From Methylobacterium sp. Leaf112 (GTDB lineage Bacteria > Pseudomonadota > Alphaproteobacteria > Rhizobiales > Beijerinckiaceae), in NCBI RefSeq assembly GCF_001423295.1, contig NZ_LMNG01000012.1, forward strand, positions 728 to 64,727: a DNA stretch of 64,000 nucleotides. Reading direction: 5' to 3'. Below are positions 19,625 through 28,345 of this stretch, piece after piece. The first letter of the stretch is position 1. Each line of letters begins with the position of its first letter. The position numbers were made by a program, and so were the translations under genes. Below the pieces are notes generated by a model that saw only the letters and a program-made list of their open reading frames with translations, did no database searches and was not told the DNA's origin.

Positions 19625-19724
19625 GATAGCCGGGATGTGGCGAGGCTGGGCCGCCCCTGTCAACCGCTCATAGCCGAAAACCGTCCCTGTGGCACGGGCG
19701 GGCGTATCAAACCTGTCGAGCGTG

Positions 19725-21128
19725 TCATGCAGGCCCACCCTGCATCGCCGCGTCCAGCACCGAGAAGATACGCGGTTCGGCGCAATGGGCGACGTTGAAG
19801 CGCAGGAAGCGCGTACCCGCCCCGGAGGTGCTGAACGCCGCCCCCGGCGCCAGCACGACGCCCTGGCCGAGCGCGCGGCGGGCGACGTCGCCCGAATCGA
19901 GGCCCTCCGGCAGGGCGGCCCACAGGAACAGGCCGCCGCGCGGCTCGGTCCAGAGCGTCAAGCCTGCCGCTTCCAGGCGTCGCGCCGCGAGGCCACGATC
20001 GCGGGCGAGCTTTTCGCGAATCTCCGAAAGGTGGCGGCGGTAGGTGCCGTCGGTGATCAGGCGATGCATGAGCAGGGCGGCGAGGTGGCCGTTGCCGAGA
20101 CTCATGGCGAGCTTGAGATCGACGAGGGGCTCGATCCAGTCCGGCCGCACGGCGAGAAAGCCGCAGCGCACGGAGGCCGACAGGGTCTTCGAGAAGCTGC
20201 CTACCTGGATCACCCGCTGGAGCCCGTCGAAACCGGCGAGCCGGGGCGCCGGTTCGGGCTCGAGATCGCCGAAGATGTCGTCCTCAATGATCAGGGTGTC
20301 GTGCGCCTCCGCCAGGCGCAGCACCCGGTGGACGATGGCCGGGGCGAGGGTCGCGCCCGTGGGGTTATGGAGGGCCGAGTTCGTCAGGTAGAATCGGGGA
20401 CGGTGCTCCGACAGGAGCGTCTCCAGGGCCGTGAGATCCGGCCCCGTGGGCGTGAACGGCACCCCGACCACCGTGACCCGGTGGGCGCGCAGGAGCGCGT
20501 GGTAGTTGAAGTAGCAGGGGTCATCCACCACCACCGTGTCGCCCGGCGCCAGGAGGAAGCGGCACAGGAGGTCGACGGCCTGCGTCGCCGAATCGAGCAA
20601 GAGGATCTGGTCGGCATCGGCGACGATGCCCTTCTCCTCCATCCGGCGCGCGATCTGGGCGCGAAGCGGGGCGAGGCCCAGGGGCTGGTCGTAGCAGACG
20701 AGGCTGCGCGTGCCCTCTCGGGCGAGGTGGCGCAGGCTGCGGCGGATCGCGTCGCCCGGCATCCACGCCGTCGGCAGCCATCCCGAGCCGGGCTTCAGCA
20801 GGTCCGGGCCGGATTGCATCGACTGACGGGTGATCCAGAGGGGATCGACGGCCCGGTCGAGTTCCGGCCCCACGGTCTTGAGGCAGAGCGGGCGGGTCTT
20901 GCCGGCGACGTAGAAGCCCGAGCCCCGCCGCGCCACGATGGCGCCCTCGGCACCGAGCCGGTCGTAGGCCTCCACCACGGTCGATTTCGACACGCCCATG
21001 GATTCGGCGAAGCTCCGCACGGAGGGCAGGCGGGCTCCGGGTGCGAGCTGGCGGCTCGCGATGCGCTCGGCGATGGCCTGGGTCACCGTCTCGACCAGGG
21101 TCGGCGGGCTCGGCGCGCGGGATTTCAT
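19725..21128 (-). CDS. MocR/GntR-type regulator with aminotransferase domain
   Basis: A PLP-dependent transcription factor of 467 residues. The N-terminal GntR winged helix is at ~10-75 ([20 protein letters not shown], then [18 protein letters not shown]). The rest is a fold-type I aminotransferase domain with the PLP lysine in [11 protein letters not shown] and DDIFGDL upstream. MocR proteins usually sense an amino acid or vitamin B6 and often control the neighbouring divergent gene. Here that neighbour is the DUF1127 gene at 21252, and the 123-base gap carries repeated CGGCACT boxes. The effector is unknown; PdxR-like or amino-acid-sensing roles are both possible. Confidence 0.88.
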   Translation of the reverse strand: MKSRAPSPPTLVETVTQAIAERIASRQLAPGARLPSVRSFAESMGVSKSTVVEAYDRLGAEGAIVARRGSGFYVAGKTRPLCLKTVGPELDRAVDPLWITRQSMQSGPDLLKPGSGWLPTAWMPGDAIRRSLRHLAREGTRSLVCYDQPLGLAPLRAQIARRMEEKGIVADADQILLLDSATQAVDLLCRFLLAPGDTVVVDDPCYFNYHALLRAHRVTVVGVPFTPTGPDLTALETLLSEHRPRFYLTNSALHNPTGATLAPAIVHRVLRLAEAHDTLIIEDDIFGDLEPEPAPRLAGFDGLQRVIQVGSFSKTLSASVRCGFLAVRPDWIEPLVDLKLAMSLGNGHLAALLMHRLITDGTYRRHLSEIREKLARDRGLAARRLEAAGLTLWTEPRGGLFLWAALPEGLDSGDVARRALGQGVVLAPGAAFSTSGAGTRFLRFNVAHCAEPRIFSVLDAAMQGGPA

Positions 21129-21195
21129 CGGCACTGTCTTTCGATCTGTACGGCACTTCCTGCCGGACAATTCTGGCGAAGCGTACGGCACTGTC
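21129..21195. promoter_or_regulatory. Candidate MocR operator: three CGGCACT direct repeats
   Basis: Direct repeats CGGCACTGTC at 21129-21138, GTACGGCACTTCC from 21148 and GTACGGCACTGTCC from 21183 lie between the MocR gene and the DUF1127 gene. MocR regulators are known to bind direct repeats in their divergent promoters. That this regulator binds here is inference. The first copy abuts the MocR start codon. Confidence 0.5.
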
Positions 21196-21251
21196 CCTGT
21201 CCCGAACAGCCCCCGGGCGCCAGGGTCGCGCCAGACGACGGGAGCGCGGTC

Positions 21252-21569
21252 ATGACCGGTACGATGATACAGAATTCTGGAGGGGCGACGGTCGCGGCCC
21301 GGCAGTCCGCCGGGGACCGGGACCCTGTCCTGCACCGGGCATGGGCCGCCGCTGCCGCCGGCGTCGCAAAGCTGTCCGCCGGGGTCTCGCGCGCCGCCAT
21401 CAACGCCCGGATCCTGCGTCAGCTCGGGGCCATGTCGGAGCGCGAGCTGAAGGATATCGGGCTGGTGCGCCAGGACCTGCACGATGCCGCAGCCCTGCGC
21501 CAAGACGGCGATTCCACCACCCTGCTTCTCGCCCGCCGCGAGGAACGCAAGGCCGCGCGGCGGGCCTGA
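21252..21569 (+). CDS. DUF1127 domain-containing small protein
   Basis: A 105-residue protein. Residues ~47-80 match the DUF1127 pattern: INARILRQLGAMSERELKDIGL, then the Arg/Asp-rich RQDL. The N-terminal half is Ala-rich and the C-terminus is basic (LLARREERKAARRA). Short DUF1127 proteins in alphaproteobacteria have been linked to phosphate, carbon and RNA metabolism; this longer form has no established role. It is divergent from the MocR gene and possibly its target. Confidence 0.75.
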   Translation: MTGTMIQNSGGATVAARQSAGDRDPVLHRAWAAAAAGVAKLSAGVSRAAINARILRQLGAMSERELKDIGLVRQDLHDAAALRQDGDSTTLLLARREERKAARRA

Positions 21570-21741
21570 GCGAGGCTGCCGATGTGGGTGCCGATTCGCA
21601 CGGGGACGGCTCCGGGCCCGCATTCGGTGTCGGGGGCCGAATGGCGATCCCGGCGGAGGTGGTCTAAGACGGCGCTGCCTCAGCGTCCGTGATCGCCACG
21701 ATCGGTTCGATCGGGACCGGCCATCTCCAGCCAGGACCCCC

Positions 21742-23631
21742 ATGGCGAGCGCCGCGACCCACGTCAGCTTCCTGCCGCCCGTGCTGACGTTCCTGTCGGC
21801 GGCGGTGATCGGCGTGCCGATATTCCGGCTCATCGGCCAGAGCGCCGTGCTCGGCTACCTCGTGGCCGGCGTGATCATCGGCCCGTTCGGCTTCTCCCTC
21901 ATCGCCGAGCCCGAGACGGCGGCGAGCGTCGCCGAACTCGGCGTGGTGCTGTTGCTGTTCATCGTCGGCCTCGAACTCCAGATCTCCCGCCTCGTCTCCA
22001 TGCGGCGCGACATCTTCGGCCTCGGGGCGGCGCAGCTCTTCGTCTGCACCCTTGTGCTCGCCGGCATCGGCTTCCTGTTCGGCCTGACGCCATCGGCCGC
22101 CTTCGTCATCGGCATCGCGCTCGCCCTGTCGGCGACCGCCGTCGCCCTGCAGCTCCTGGAGGAGCGCGGCGACCTCGGCACGCCCTATGGCGGCCGCGCC
22201 TTCGCGGTGCTGCTGTTCCAGGACATTTCCGTGGTGGCGATCCTCGCCCTGATGCCGCTGCTCGCCTCCACCGGGAGCGGCGGGGGCGACGGCTGGCTCC
22301 TCACCGCCCTGCAATCGACCGGCACCGTGGGCGCGGCCATCCTCGCCGTGGTCCTGGTGGGCCGTTACGGCCTCAACCCGTTCTTCGGCCTCCTCGCCGC
22401 CAGCGGCGCCCGCGAGGTGATGACTGCCGCCGCCCTCCTGGTGGTGCTCGGCACCGCCATGCTGATGGAGCATGTCGGCCTGTCCATGGCCATGGGGGCG
22501 TTCCTGGCCGGCGTGCTCCTCGCCGAATCGAACTTCCGCCATCAGCTCGAAGCCGACATCGAGCCGTTCCGCGGCATGCTGCTCGGCCTGTTCTTCATGA
22601 GCGTGGGCATGTCCATCGACGGCGGCCTGCTGAAAGCCGAGTGGCCGTGGCTGCTCGGTGCCACCGCAGGCGCCATCCTGATCAAGGTCGGCCTCGTCGC
22701 CGGCCTGTTCCGGCTGTTCGGCTCGAACTGGCTCGACGCCGTGCGCGGGGGTGCGATCCTGGCGCCGGCCGGTGAATTCGCCTTCGTGCTCCTGCCGGTG
22801 GGCGGCGAGCTCGGCCTCATCGACGGACCGAGCGGACGATTCGCCATCGCGCTCGCGGCGCTGACCATGCTGGTCGGCCCGGTGGCGGCCAAGGCCCTGG
22901 ACAGCGCCCTCGCGCGCCGCCGCCGCGAACCCGACCTGACGCCCGATACCATCGAGAACACGGAAGCCCGCGTCCTCGTGGTCGGCTTCGGCCGCTTCGG
23001 CCAGATCCTGACCCAGGTGCTCCTCGCCGAAGGCATCAGCGTCACGGTCATCGACAAGGACGTGGAGCAGATCCGCTCCGCCTCGCGCTTCGGCTTCCGC
23101 ATCTTCTACGGCGACGGCACCCGCCTCGATGTGCTGCGCGCTGCCGGCATCGGCCGGGTCGAACTCCTGTGCGTCTGCGTCGACGAGCCGGAGGCCGCCC
23201 TGAAGATCGTCGACATCGTCCACGAGGAATTCTCCAGCGTGCGGACCTATGTGCGGGCCTACGACCGCATGCACGCCGTGGAGCTCATGAACCGGGACGT
23301 CGATTTCCAGCTGCGGGAGACCGTGGATTCCGCCCTCGGCTTCGGCCGCGCCACCCTGGAGGGCCTCGGCGTCGCGCCCGATGCGGCCGCCGCCATCGCG
23401 GAGGACGTGCGCAAGCGCGACGTCGCCCGCCTCGTCCTGCAGCAGGCGGGCGCCCTGCCGGATGCCGCGAGCTGGATGCGCGGTGCGGCGCAGATCAAGC
23501 CCGAACCGCTCACCGAACCGCAGCGCCCGTCGCGGGCCCTCAACGCCGAGACCCGCGACATCATCGGCACAAAGGCCCGCGAGGCCGCAGCCCATACCCT
23601 CGAAGTCCGGGACGTTCCCTCCGATGCTTGA
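21742..23631 (+). CDS. CPA2-family monovalent cation/proton antiporter with TrkA-N domain
   Basis: A membrane protein of 629 residues. Residues ~1-385 hold about 12 transmembrane helices of the Na+/H+ exchanger fold (VLGYLVAGVIIGPFGFSLI, ELGVVLLLFIVGLELQ, FLAGVLLAESNFRHQLEADI). From ~408 a cytoplasmic Rossmann TrkA-N domain begins (LVVGFGRFGQILTQVLL, VIDKDVEQI). The architecture matches KefB/KefC/YbaL-type K+ efflux systems, so it probably exports K+ for H+ under electrophile or pH stress. It overlaps the MATE gene by 8 bases. The start at 21742 follows a CCAGGA site. Confidence 0.9.
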   Translation: MASAATHVSFLPPVLTFLSAAVIGVPIFRLIGQSAVLGYLVAGVIIGPFGFSLIAEPETAASVAELGVVLLLFIVGLELQISRLVSMRRDIFGLGAAQLFVCTLVLAGIGFLFGLTPSAAFVIGIALALSATAVALQLLEERGDLGTPYGGRAFAVLLFQDISVVAILALMPLLASTGSGGGDGWLLTALQSTGTVGAAILAVVLVGRYGLNPFFGLLAASGAREVMTAAALLVVLGTAMLMEHVGLSMAMGAFLAGVLLAESNFRHQLEADIEPFRGMLLGLFFMSVGMSIDGGLLKAEWPWLLGATAGAILIKVGLVAGLFRLFGSNWLDAVRGGAILAPAGEFAFVLLPVGGELGLIDGPSGRFAIALAALTMLVGPVAAKALDSALARRRREPDLTPDTIENTEARVLVVGFGRFGQILTQVLLAEGISVTVIDKDVEQIRSASRFGFRIFYGDGTRLDVLRAAGIGRVELLCVCVDEPEAALKIVDIVHEEFSSVRTYVRAYDRMHAVELMNRDVDFQLRETVDSALGFGRATLEGLGVAPDAAAAIAEDVRKRDVARLVLQQAGALPDAASWMRGAAQIKPEPLTEPQRPSRALNAETRDIIGTKAREAAAHTLEVRDVPSDA

Positions 23632-25054
23632 AACGAACCCGGCGGCGGCCCGCTTCGTCAGCGGCTCGATCCTGCGCCACGTGGTGGTGATGAGCGCCAC
23701 CGGGTCCGTCGGCCTGATGGCCCTGTTCGTCGTCGACCTCCTGTCGCTGCTCTACGTGTCGAAGCTCGGCGATCCGACCCTGACGGCGGCGGTGGGCTTC
23801 GCCACCATCGTCCAGTTCTTTGCCATCGCCATCAACATCGGCCTGATGATCGCCGCCGGGGCCCTGGTCTCGCGGGCCATCGGGGCCGGTGACGAAGCGG
23901 GTGCCCGGCGCCTGGCCACCTCCGGCACCATCCACGGCATCCTCGTCTCGGGCGTCCTCGTCGTGGCGATGCTGCCGTTCCTGCCCGTCTTCCTCACGAC
24001 CATCGGCGCCGATGCCGAAACCCTGCCGGTGGCGACCCGCTTCCTCTGGATCACCCTGCCGTCGAACCTCCTCATGGGGCCCGGGATGATGTTCTCCGGG
24101 CTCCTGCGCGCCGTCGGGGCCGCGCGTCAGGCCATGCTGGTGACCCTGGCCGGCGCCCTCGTCACCGCCGGACTCGATCCGCTCCTCATCTTCGGTGCCG
24201 GCCTCGGGGTGGACGGCGCCGCCATCACCACCTGCGTGGCGCGCGCCACCTTCGCCCTCGTCGGCCTGTGGGGCGTGCGCCGGTTCCGCATGCTCGCCCG
24301 ACCGCGGGTCGCCGACATCGTCGCCGACGCGCCCATCGTGTTCCGCATCGCCCTGCCGGCGGTGCTGACCAACCTCGCCCCGTCCGTCGCCAGCGCCTTC
24401 ATCGCCCATGCGCTGGCGAAGTTCGGGGCCGTCGCCATCGCGGGCAACGTGGTCATCGACCGCCTCACCCCCGTGGCCTTCGGCGGCCTGTTCGCCCTCT
24501 CCGGCTCCATCGGGCCGATCCTCGGACAGAACTGGGGGGCGGGCCGGTTCGACCGGATGCGCGGCGTCCTGCGCGACGGCGCCCTCGTGACGGGAGCCTA
24601 CGTCCTGGTGGTCTGGGCGGCGCTGTTCCTCGCACGGGAACCCTTGACGCGACTGTTCGAACTGCAGGGGGTGGCCGCCGACCTGTTCGGGTTCTTCTGC
24701 CTCGTCAGCGGCGGGGTCTGGTTCTTCACCGGGCTGCTGTTCCTGGCCAACGCCTCGTTCAACAACCTCGGCTTCCCGTTCTACTCGACGGTGCTGAACT
24801 GGGGCCGGGCCACCCTCGGCACCGTTCCGCCCGCCCTGCTCGGCGCACATCTCTACGGTCCCCGGGGCGTCATCGCGGGGGTCGGCCTCGGCTCGGTGTT
24901 CTTCGGCCTCGCCGGCATCGCCCTCGCCTTCCGCACGGTCGCCACCCTGGAGGCCCGGGCGGCCGCCCTTCCGGCCCCGGAACCGGAGGAGTCCCTGGCG
25001 AGCACGGACGCCTCCCTCGCCGCCGGACCGGCCCAGTCGGGGGTCCTCGTCTGA
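23624..25054 (+). CDS. MATE family efflux transporter
   Basis: A 476-residue inner-membrane protein with two six-helix halves characteristic of MATE/DinF exporters, which use Na+ or H+ to expel cationic compounds. Visible motifs include GAGDEAGARRLATSG after helix 3, LPSNLLMGPGMMFSGLLRAVG in helices 5-6, and SIGPILGQNWGAGRFDRMRG in the second half. The ATG at 23624 lies inside the end of the antiporter gene, so translation is probably coupled. The substrate cannot be inferred. Two tandem GC-rich hairpins follow the stop. Confidence 0.9.
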   Translation: MLETNPAAARFVSGSILRHVVVMSATGSVGLMALFVVDLLSLLYVSKLGDPTLTAAVGFATIVQFFAIAINIGLMIAAGALVSRAIGAGDEAGARRLATSGTIHGILVSGVLVVAMLPFLPVFLTTIGADAETLPVATRFLWITLPSNLLMGPGMMFSGLLRAVGAARQAMLVTLAGALVTAGLDPLLIFGAGLGVDGAAITTCVARATFALVGLWGVRRFRMLARPRVADIVADAPIVFRIALPAVLTNLAPSVASAFIAHALAKFGAVAIAGNVVIDRLTPVAFGGLFALSGSIGPILGQNWGAGRFDRMRGVLRDGALVTGAYVLVVWAALFLAREPLTRLFELQGVAADLFGFFCLVSGGVWFFTGLLFLANASFNNLGFPFYSTVLNWGRATLGTVPPALLGAHLYGPRGVIAGVGLGSVFFGLAGIALAFRTVATLEARAAALPAPEPEESLASTDASLAAGPAQSGVLV

Positions 25055-25090
25055 GGGCCGGGCGGCCCTGTGGAGGGCCGGGCGGGCCCT
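25054..25090 (+). repeat. Two tandem GC-rich hairpins after the MATE gene
   Basis: AGGGCC and GGCCCT pair around GGGC at 25054-25069, and the unit repeats almost exactly at 25074-25090. No T-tract follows. Probably a 3'-end structure of the antiporter-MATE transcript. Confidence 0.5.
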
Positions 25091-25121
25091 GTTGAAAAAC
25101 CGCTGCATCCCGTCACGCGCC

Positions 25122-25147
25122 GGAAACAAAACCCTTCGGGCCACGTT
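25122..25147 (+). promoter_or_regulatory. Possible EcfG general-stress promoter for the DUF3606 gene
   Basis: GGAAAC at 25122 and CGTT at 25144-25147 are separated by 16 bases. The alphaproteobacterial EcfG consensus is GGAAC, 16-17 bases, CGTT, so there is one extra A in the -35 element. It lies ~60 bases upstream of the start codon. Confidence 0.4.
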
Positions 25148-25204
25148 CAGACTTCGATCTCCGACGAGACACGGAGCCAGTTCTTCCATCCTCAGGGTTT
25201 GACC

Positions 25205-25381
25205 ATGATCGCCGATCGGATCTCCGCCCAGCCAGCCCAGAAGACCCACCTCGACATCTACGACACCCAGGCCCGCTCGAGCATGGCCACCCGCCTCGGC
25301 GTGTCCGAGGATCGCCTGCGCAAGGCCGTCCACATCGTCGGTTCGCGCATCTCCACGCTGACGAGCTACTTCCACAAGTAG
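25205..25381 (+). CDS. DUF3606 domain-containing small protein
   Basis: A 58-residue protein whose C-terminal half matches DUF3606 (TRLGVSEDRLRKAVHIVGSR, then a Phe/Tyr-containing helix). The family is short, alphaproteobacterial and uncharacterised, and is often seen among stress-responsive genes. Start at ATG 25205; a longer reading upstream has no similarity. A candidate EcfG promoter precedes it. Confidence 0.75.
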   Translation: MIADRISAQPAQKTHLDIYDTQARSSMATRLGVSEDRLRKAVHIVGSRISTLTSYFHK

Positions 25382-25498
25382 GTCGATCCGGCCGACGAAG
25401 GAGACGCCGGAGCGGGCGTCCCTTACTCGCGAGTGGCGGTCCGCCCGCCCCTGCCCTACGTCGATCCGGCACCGCTCCCTCAGCGCCTCCGGACCGCC

Positions 25499-26245
25499 AT
25501 GACCGTATCCACCCCCATCACCGCCGCCATCCTCGTGATCGGCGACGAAATCCTGTCCGGCCGGACGAAGGACAGGAACATCGGCACCATCGCCGATTAT
25601 TGCGCGGCCGTCGGGATCGATCTGCGCGAGGTCCGCATCGTCCCGGACGAGCAGGACCGCATCGTCGAGGCCGTGAACGCCCTGCGGGCGGGCCACACCT
25701 ACCTCTTCACCACCGGCGGCATCGGCCCGACCCACGACGACATCACCGCCGATAGCGTCGCCGCCGCCTTCGGGGTCTCCATTGACGTCGACCAGCGCGC
25801 CGTCGCGATGCTGCTGGAGCGGCACAAGCCGGAAGACCTCAACGAGGCCCGCCTGCGCATGGCCCGGATCCCGGCCGGCGCCGACCTCATCGCCAATCCG
25901 GTCTCGAAGGCACCGGGCTTCCGCCTCGGCAACGTCTTCGTCATGGCGGGCGTGCCGGCGATCATGCAGGCGATGCTGGATTCCATCGGACCGACCCTGG
26001 AGACGGGCGCCCGCGTCCTGTCGCACACCATCGAGGCGGGACTGCCCGAAGGCACCTATGCGGGCGCCCTCGGAGAGTTGGCCAAGGCCCATGCGGGCGT
26101 GTCCATCGGATCCTATCCGTCGATGACCTCGACCGGCTTCACCAACCGGATCGTAGTCCGGGGCAGGGACCCGCAAGCCCTCGACGCGGCCAGGGCGGAT
26201 GTCGAGGCCCTGGTCGCCCGTCTGCGGGCGGACGCGGGCGCCTAA
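25499..26245 (+). CDS. CinA-type competence/damage-inducible protein A (MoCF domain)
   Basis: A 248-residue protein with the molybdopterin-binding-like domain of CinA: ILVIGDEILSGRTKDRN near the N-terminus, then LFTTGGIGPTHDDITADSVA, IANPVSKAPGF and VFVMAGVPAIM. It has only the N-terminal domain; the C-terminal nicotinamide-nucleotide amidase domain of full CinA is absent. CinA-N proteins have been linked to ADP-ribose or NMN turnover. The exact substrate here is not shown. Start at ATG 25499. Confidence 0.88.
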   Translation: MTVSTPITAAILVIGDEILSGRTKDRNIGTIADYCAAVGIDLREVRIVPDEQDRIVEAVNALRAGHTYLFTTGGIGPTHDDITADSVAAAFGVSIDVDQRAVAMLLERHKPEDLNEARLRMARIPAGADLIANPVSKAPGFRLGNVFVMAGVPAIMQAMLDSIGPTLETGARVLSHTIEAGLPEGTYAGALGELAKAHAGVSIGSYPSMTSTGFTNRIVVRGRDPQALDAARADVEALVARLRADAGA

Positions 26246-26254
26246 CGGCGCCTG

Positions 26255-26434
26255 TCAGGCTCGCAACGCCGGCTTCGCCTTCACCGCTGCGGCCAGGGCC
26301 TTGAGGTGACGGTTGAGGTCGGCGATCTCGTTCAGCGCGATGGTCTTGTGGCCGTCCTTGACCGCGCGCTCGATGTCGCTGACCTGCTCGGTCGCGATAC
26401 GCTTCAGTTCGGCGGCGAGTTTGTCCCGTGTCAT
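26255..26434 (-). CDS. Small hypothetical helical protein
   Basis: A 59-residue, charged, probably all-helical protein (MTRDKLAAELKRIATEQVSD, ALNEIADLNRHLKALAAAVK). The ATG at 26434 is preferred to an in-frame GTG five codons earlier because AGGAG lies 6 bases before it. No family is recognised. It is convergent with the CinA-type gene (9 bases) and divergent from the porin gene. Confidence 0.55.
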   Translation of the reverse strand: MTRDKLAAELKRIATEQVSDIERAVKDGHKTIALNEIADLNRHLKALAAAVKAKPALRA

Positions 26435-26670
26435 CGTCGCTCCTGTCACGGCTCGGGGTTCTCCCGGGTGATAGCGACATGGGCTTAACCGGGCGTTGTC
26501 GTGGCGTGAAACGGCGTTCGGCCGATGCCGATTTCGTGATCGGTGCGGGGAGCTTACGGAAGGCCCGGTCGCATTCCAGCGCTTGGTGTTGCGCCGCGGT
26601 CATAGGTGGGTGGCGCAGCCCAGGGTTAAGCTCCGCGCAGCCTTCAGCCCATCGCCGAGAACCCATTCCC

Positions 26671-27555
26671 ATGTTCGCCAAGCTCCTCCTGGCCGGCACC
26701 GCAGCGATCCTCGCCGTGTCGAGCGCGTCCGCCGCCGATCTGCCGCGTCGTGCGGCGCCGCCGCCGGTGTTCACCGCCGTGCCGGTCTTCACCTGGACCG
26801 GCTTCTACCTCGGCACCCACAGCTCCTACGCCTTCAGCGACCGCCAGACGATCCGCACCACCGGCAACAACAACGGCACCGGCGGCATCACCAACACGCA
26901 GCTGAACGTCGCCCAGGGTCGTCGTGCAGGCACCTTCCGCTCCGAGCAGGACGGCATCGGCAACGTCGGTGGCGGCATCGGTTACAACTATCAGTTCACC
27001 CCGGGCTCGGGCTTCGTCGTCGGCGCCGCCACCGAGGTGACCTGGACCGACATCAGCAAGAGCTACAGCTACTTCGGTCCGGTCATCCCCGGCGTGAACA
27101 CCGCCGCCGATCCGAGCAACCTGCGCCAGCGCCTCGACTACCTCGGCACGGTCACGGGCCGCCTCGGCTACGCGTTCGACCGGTTCCTCGTCTACGGAAC
27201 CGGCGGCTTCGCCTACGGCAACGTCAACTACAGCGCCGGCTTCTTCAATCCGGCCGGCGCACTGGCCTATGCCGGCAAGTTCAACGGCATGGAGACCGGC
27301 TACGTCTACGGCGGTGGCATCGAGTACGCGATCCCCACGGACAGCTTCCTCAACCGCTTCAACTTCCTCGGCGGTCTCCTCGGCGCCAGCGCCGTGACCC
27401 TGAAGGCCGAGTACCTGCGCTACGACCTCGGCAGCCGCAACATCACCGTGAACACTACCGGCCTCACCGCCGCCACCGGCTCCTACACCTCGCGCTTCAA
27501 CACCGAGGGCAGCATCGTCAAGGCCGGCTTCAACTATAAGTTCGGCGGCCTCTGA
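26671..27555 (+). CDS. Omp25/Omp31-like outer-membrane beta-barrel protein
   Basis: A 294-residue exported porin-like barrel. The signal peptide ends at SASA-ADLPRR, the usual start of mature Rhizobiales Omp25/RopB proteins. FTWTGFYLGTHSSYAFSD is the family's first beta-strand, and alternating strands run to the terminal KAGFNYKFGGL. Such proteins stabilise the envelope and are abundant at the surface. The last strand closely matches the partial gene at the window start, so at least two paralogues exist. A bidirectional terminator follows. Confidence 0.88.
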   Translation: MFAKLLLAGTAAILAVSSASAADLPRRAAPPPVFTAVPVFTWTGFYLGTHSSYAFSDRQTIRTTGNNNGTGGITNTQLNVAQGRRAGTFRSEQDGIGNVGGGIGYNYQFTPGSGFVVGAATEVTWTDISKSYSYFGPVIPGVNTAADPSNLRQRLDYLGTVTGRLGYAFDRFLVYGTGGFAYGNVNYSAGFFNPAGALAYAGKFNGMETGYVYGGGIEYAIPTDSFLNRFNFLGGLLGASAVTLKAEYLRYDLGSRNITVNTTGLTAATGSYTSRFNTEGSIVKAGFNYKFGGL

Positions 27556-27603
27556 GCCTGACTGTCCGGCGGTCCATCCGGATCGCCGATGCGGCAAACA
27601 ACG

Positions 27604-27630
27604 AGGCCCCGCTCTCGCGAGCGGGGCCTT
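27604..27630 (+). terminator. Bidirectional terminator between the porin and GlcG-like genes
   Basis: AGGCCCCGCTC pairs perfectly with GAGCGGGGCCT around a TCGC loop. The two genes converge here. The T-tract is short (TT), so termination strength is uncertain. Confidence 0.65.
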
Positions 27631-27662
27631 GTCCGTTGGGTCGGTGTCGGAGGAGCGCCCGC

Positions 27663-28097
27663 TCAGGTGCGCCAGGGATGCGCCGGCAGCTCCGTCGCAC
27701 CGATGGCGCTGGCACCCGCGAGGGCCACGGCGTGGTCGTTCTCCACCGTCGAGCCGCTGACGCCGATGGCGCCGGACATCTCGCCGTCCTTGTCCACGAT
27801 CGGGATGCCGCCCGGGAAGGTGATCAGCCCGTCGTTGGAATGCTCGATGCCGTAGAGCGGGCCGCCGGGCTGCGACAGCGCCCCGATCTGGCCGGTCATC
27901 ATGCCGAAGAACACCGAGGTCTTGGCCTTCTTGTGCGCGATGTCGATGGAGCCGACCCAGGCGCCGTCCATCCGGTAGAACGCCTTGAGATTACCGCCGG
28001 AATCCACGACGGCGATACACATCTGGGTGCCGAGCTCGACGGCCTTGGCGCGGGCGGCCTCGATGGCCTTGTGGGCGTCTTCGATGGTCACGTGCAT
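27663..28097 (-). CDS. GlcG/HbpS-like heme-binding family protein
   Basis: A 144-residue cytoplasmic protein of the GlcG/HbpS (DUF336) family: THE N-terminal helix [16 protein letters not shown], then [37 protein letters not shown] and the Gly-rich [11 protein letters not shown], then [11 protein letters not shown]. HbpS binds heme and senses redox stress, and GlcG lies in glycolate operons; the function of most members is unknown. It is on the same strand as and downstream of mclA, ~250 bases away behind two stem-loops. A link to glyoxylate/glycolate metabolism is plausible but not shown. Confidence 0.82.
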   Translation of the reverse strand: MHVTIEDAHKAIEAARAKAVELGTQMCIAVVDSGGNLKAFYRMDGAWVGSIDIAHKKAKTSVFFGMMTGQIGALSQPGGPLYGIEHSNDGLITFPGGIPIVDKDGEMSGAIGVSGSTVENDHAVALAGASAIGATELPAHPWRT

Positions 28098-28175
28098 GGG
28101 GTTATCTCCTGTTGTTTGGAATCTCGACCGCGATGCGGGCGATCTCGTCGAAGGACATCTTTCGGATGTTGGCCG

Positions 28176-28208
28176 CGGGCTCCCTCTTCTGAACGGAGAG
28201 GGAGCCCG
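28176..28208. repeat. Dispersed hairpin repeat, copy 1
   Basis: CGGGCTCCCTCT and AGAGGGAGCCCG form a 12-bp perfect stem around a 9-base loop. The same arms recur at 36456-36488 between hprA and mtdA. It sits between mclA and the GlcG-like gene. Confidence 0.65.
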
Positions 28209-28277
28209 TTGCGTTCGATAGTCCTCATGAGCTTTTCGCCGACACGGCTGAAGAGCTTGGAGCCTGACGTTTCCTGC

Positions 28278-28327
28278 CCGACATGAGAATGGCCGCTCCT
28301 TTCGGGAGCGGCCATTCTGCATGTCGG
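28278..28327 (-). other. Long stem-loop at the 3' end of mclA
   Basis: AGAATGGCCGCTCC (28286-28299) pairs perfectly with GGAGCGGCCATTCT (28305-28318). The helix continues beyond a one-base bulge through CCGACATG and CATGTCGG, giving about 22 bp. It starts 19 bases after the mclA stop. There is no U-tract, so it may protect the 3' end or terminate weakly. Confidence 0.65.
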
Positions 28328-28345
28328 TCGTATCGCGAGGAAACC

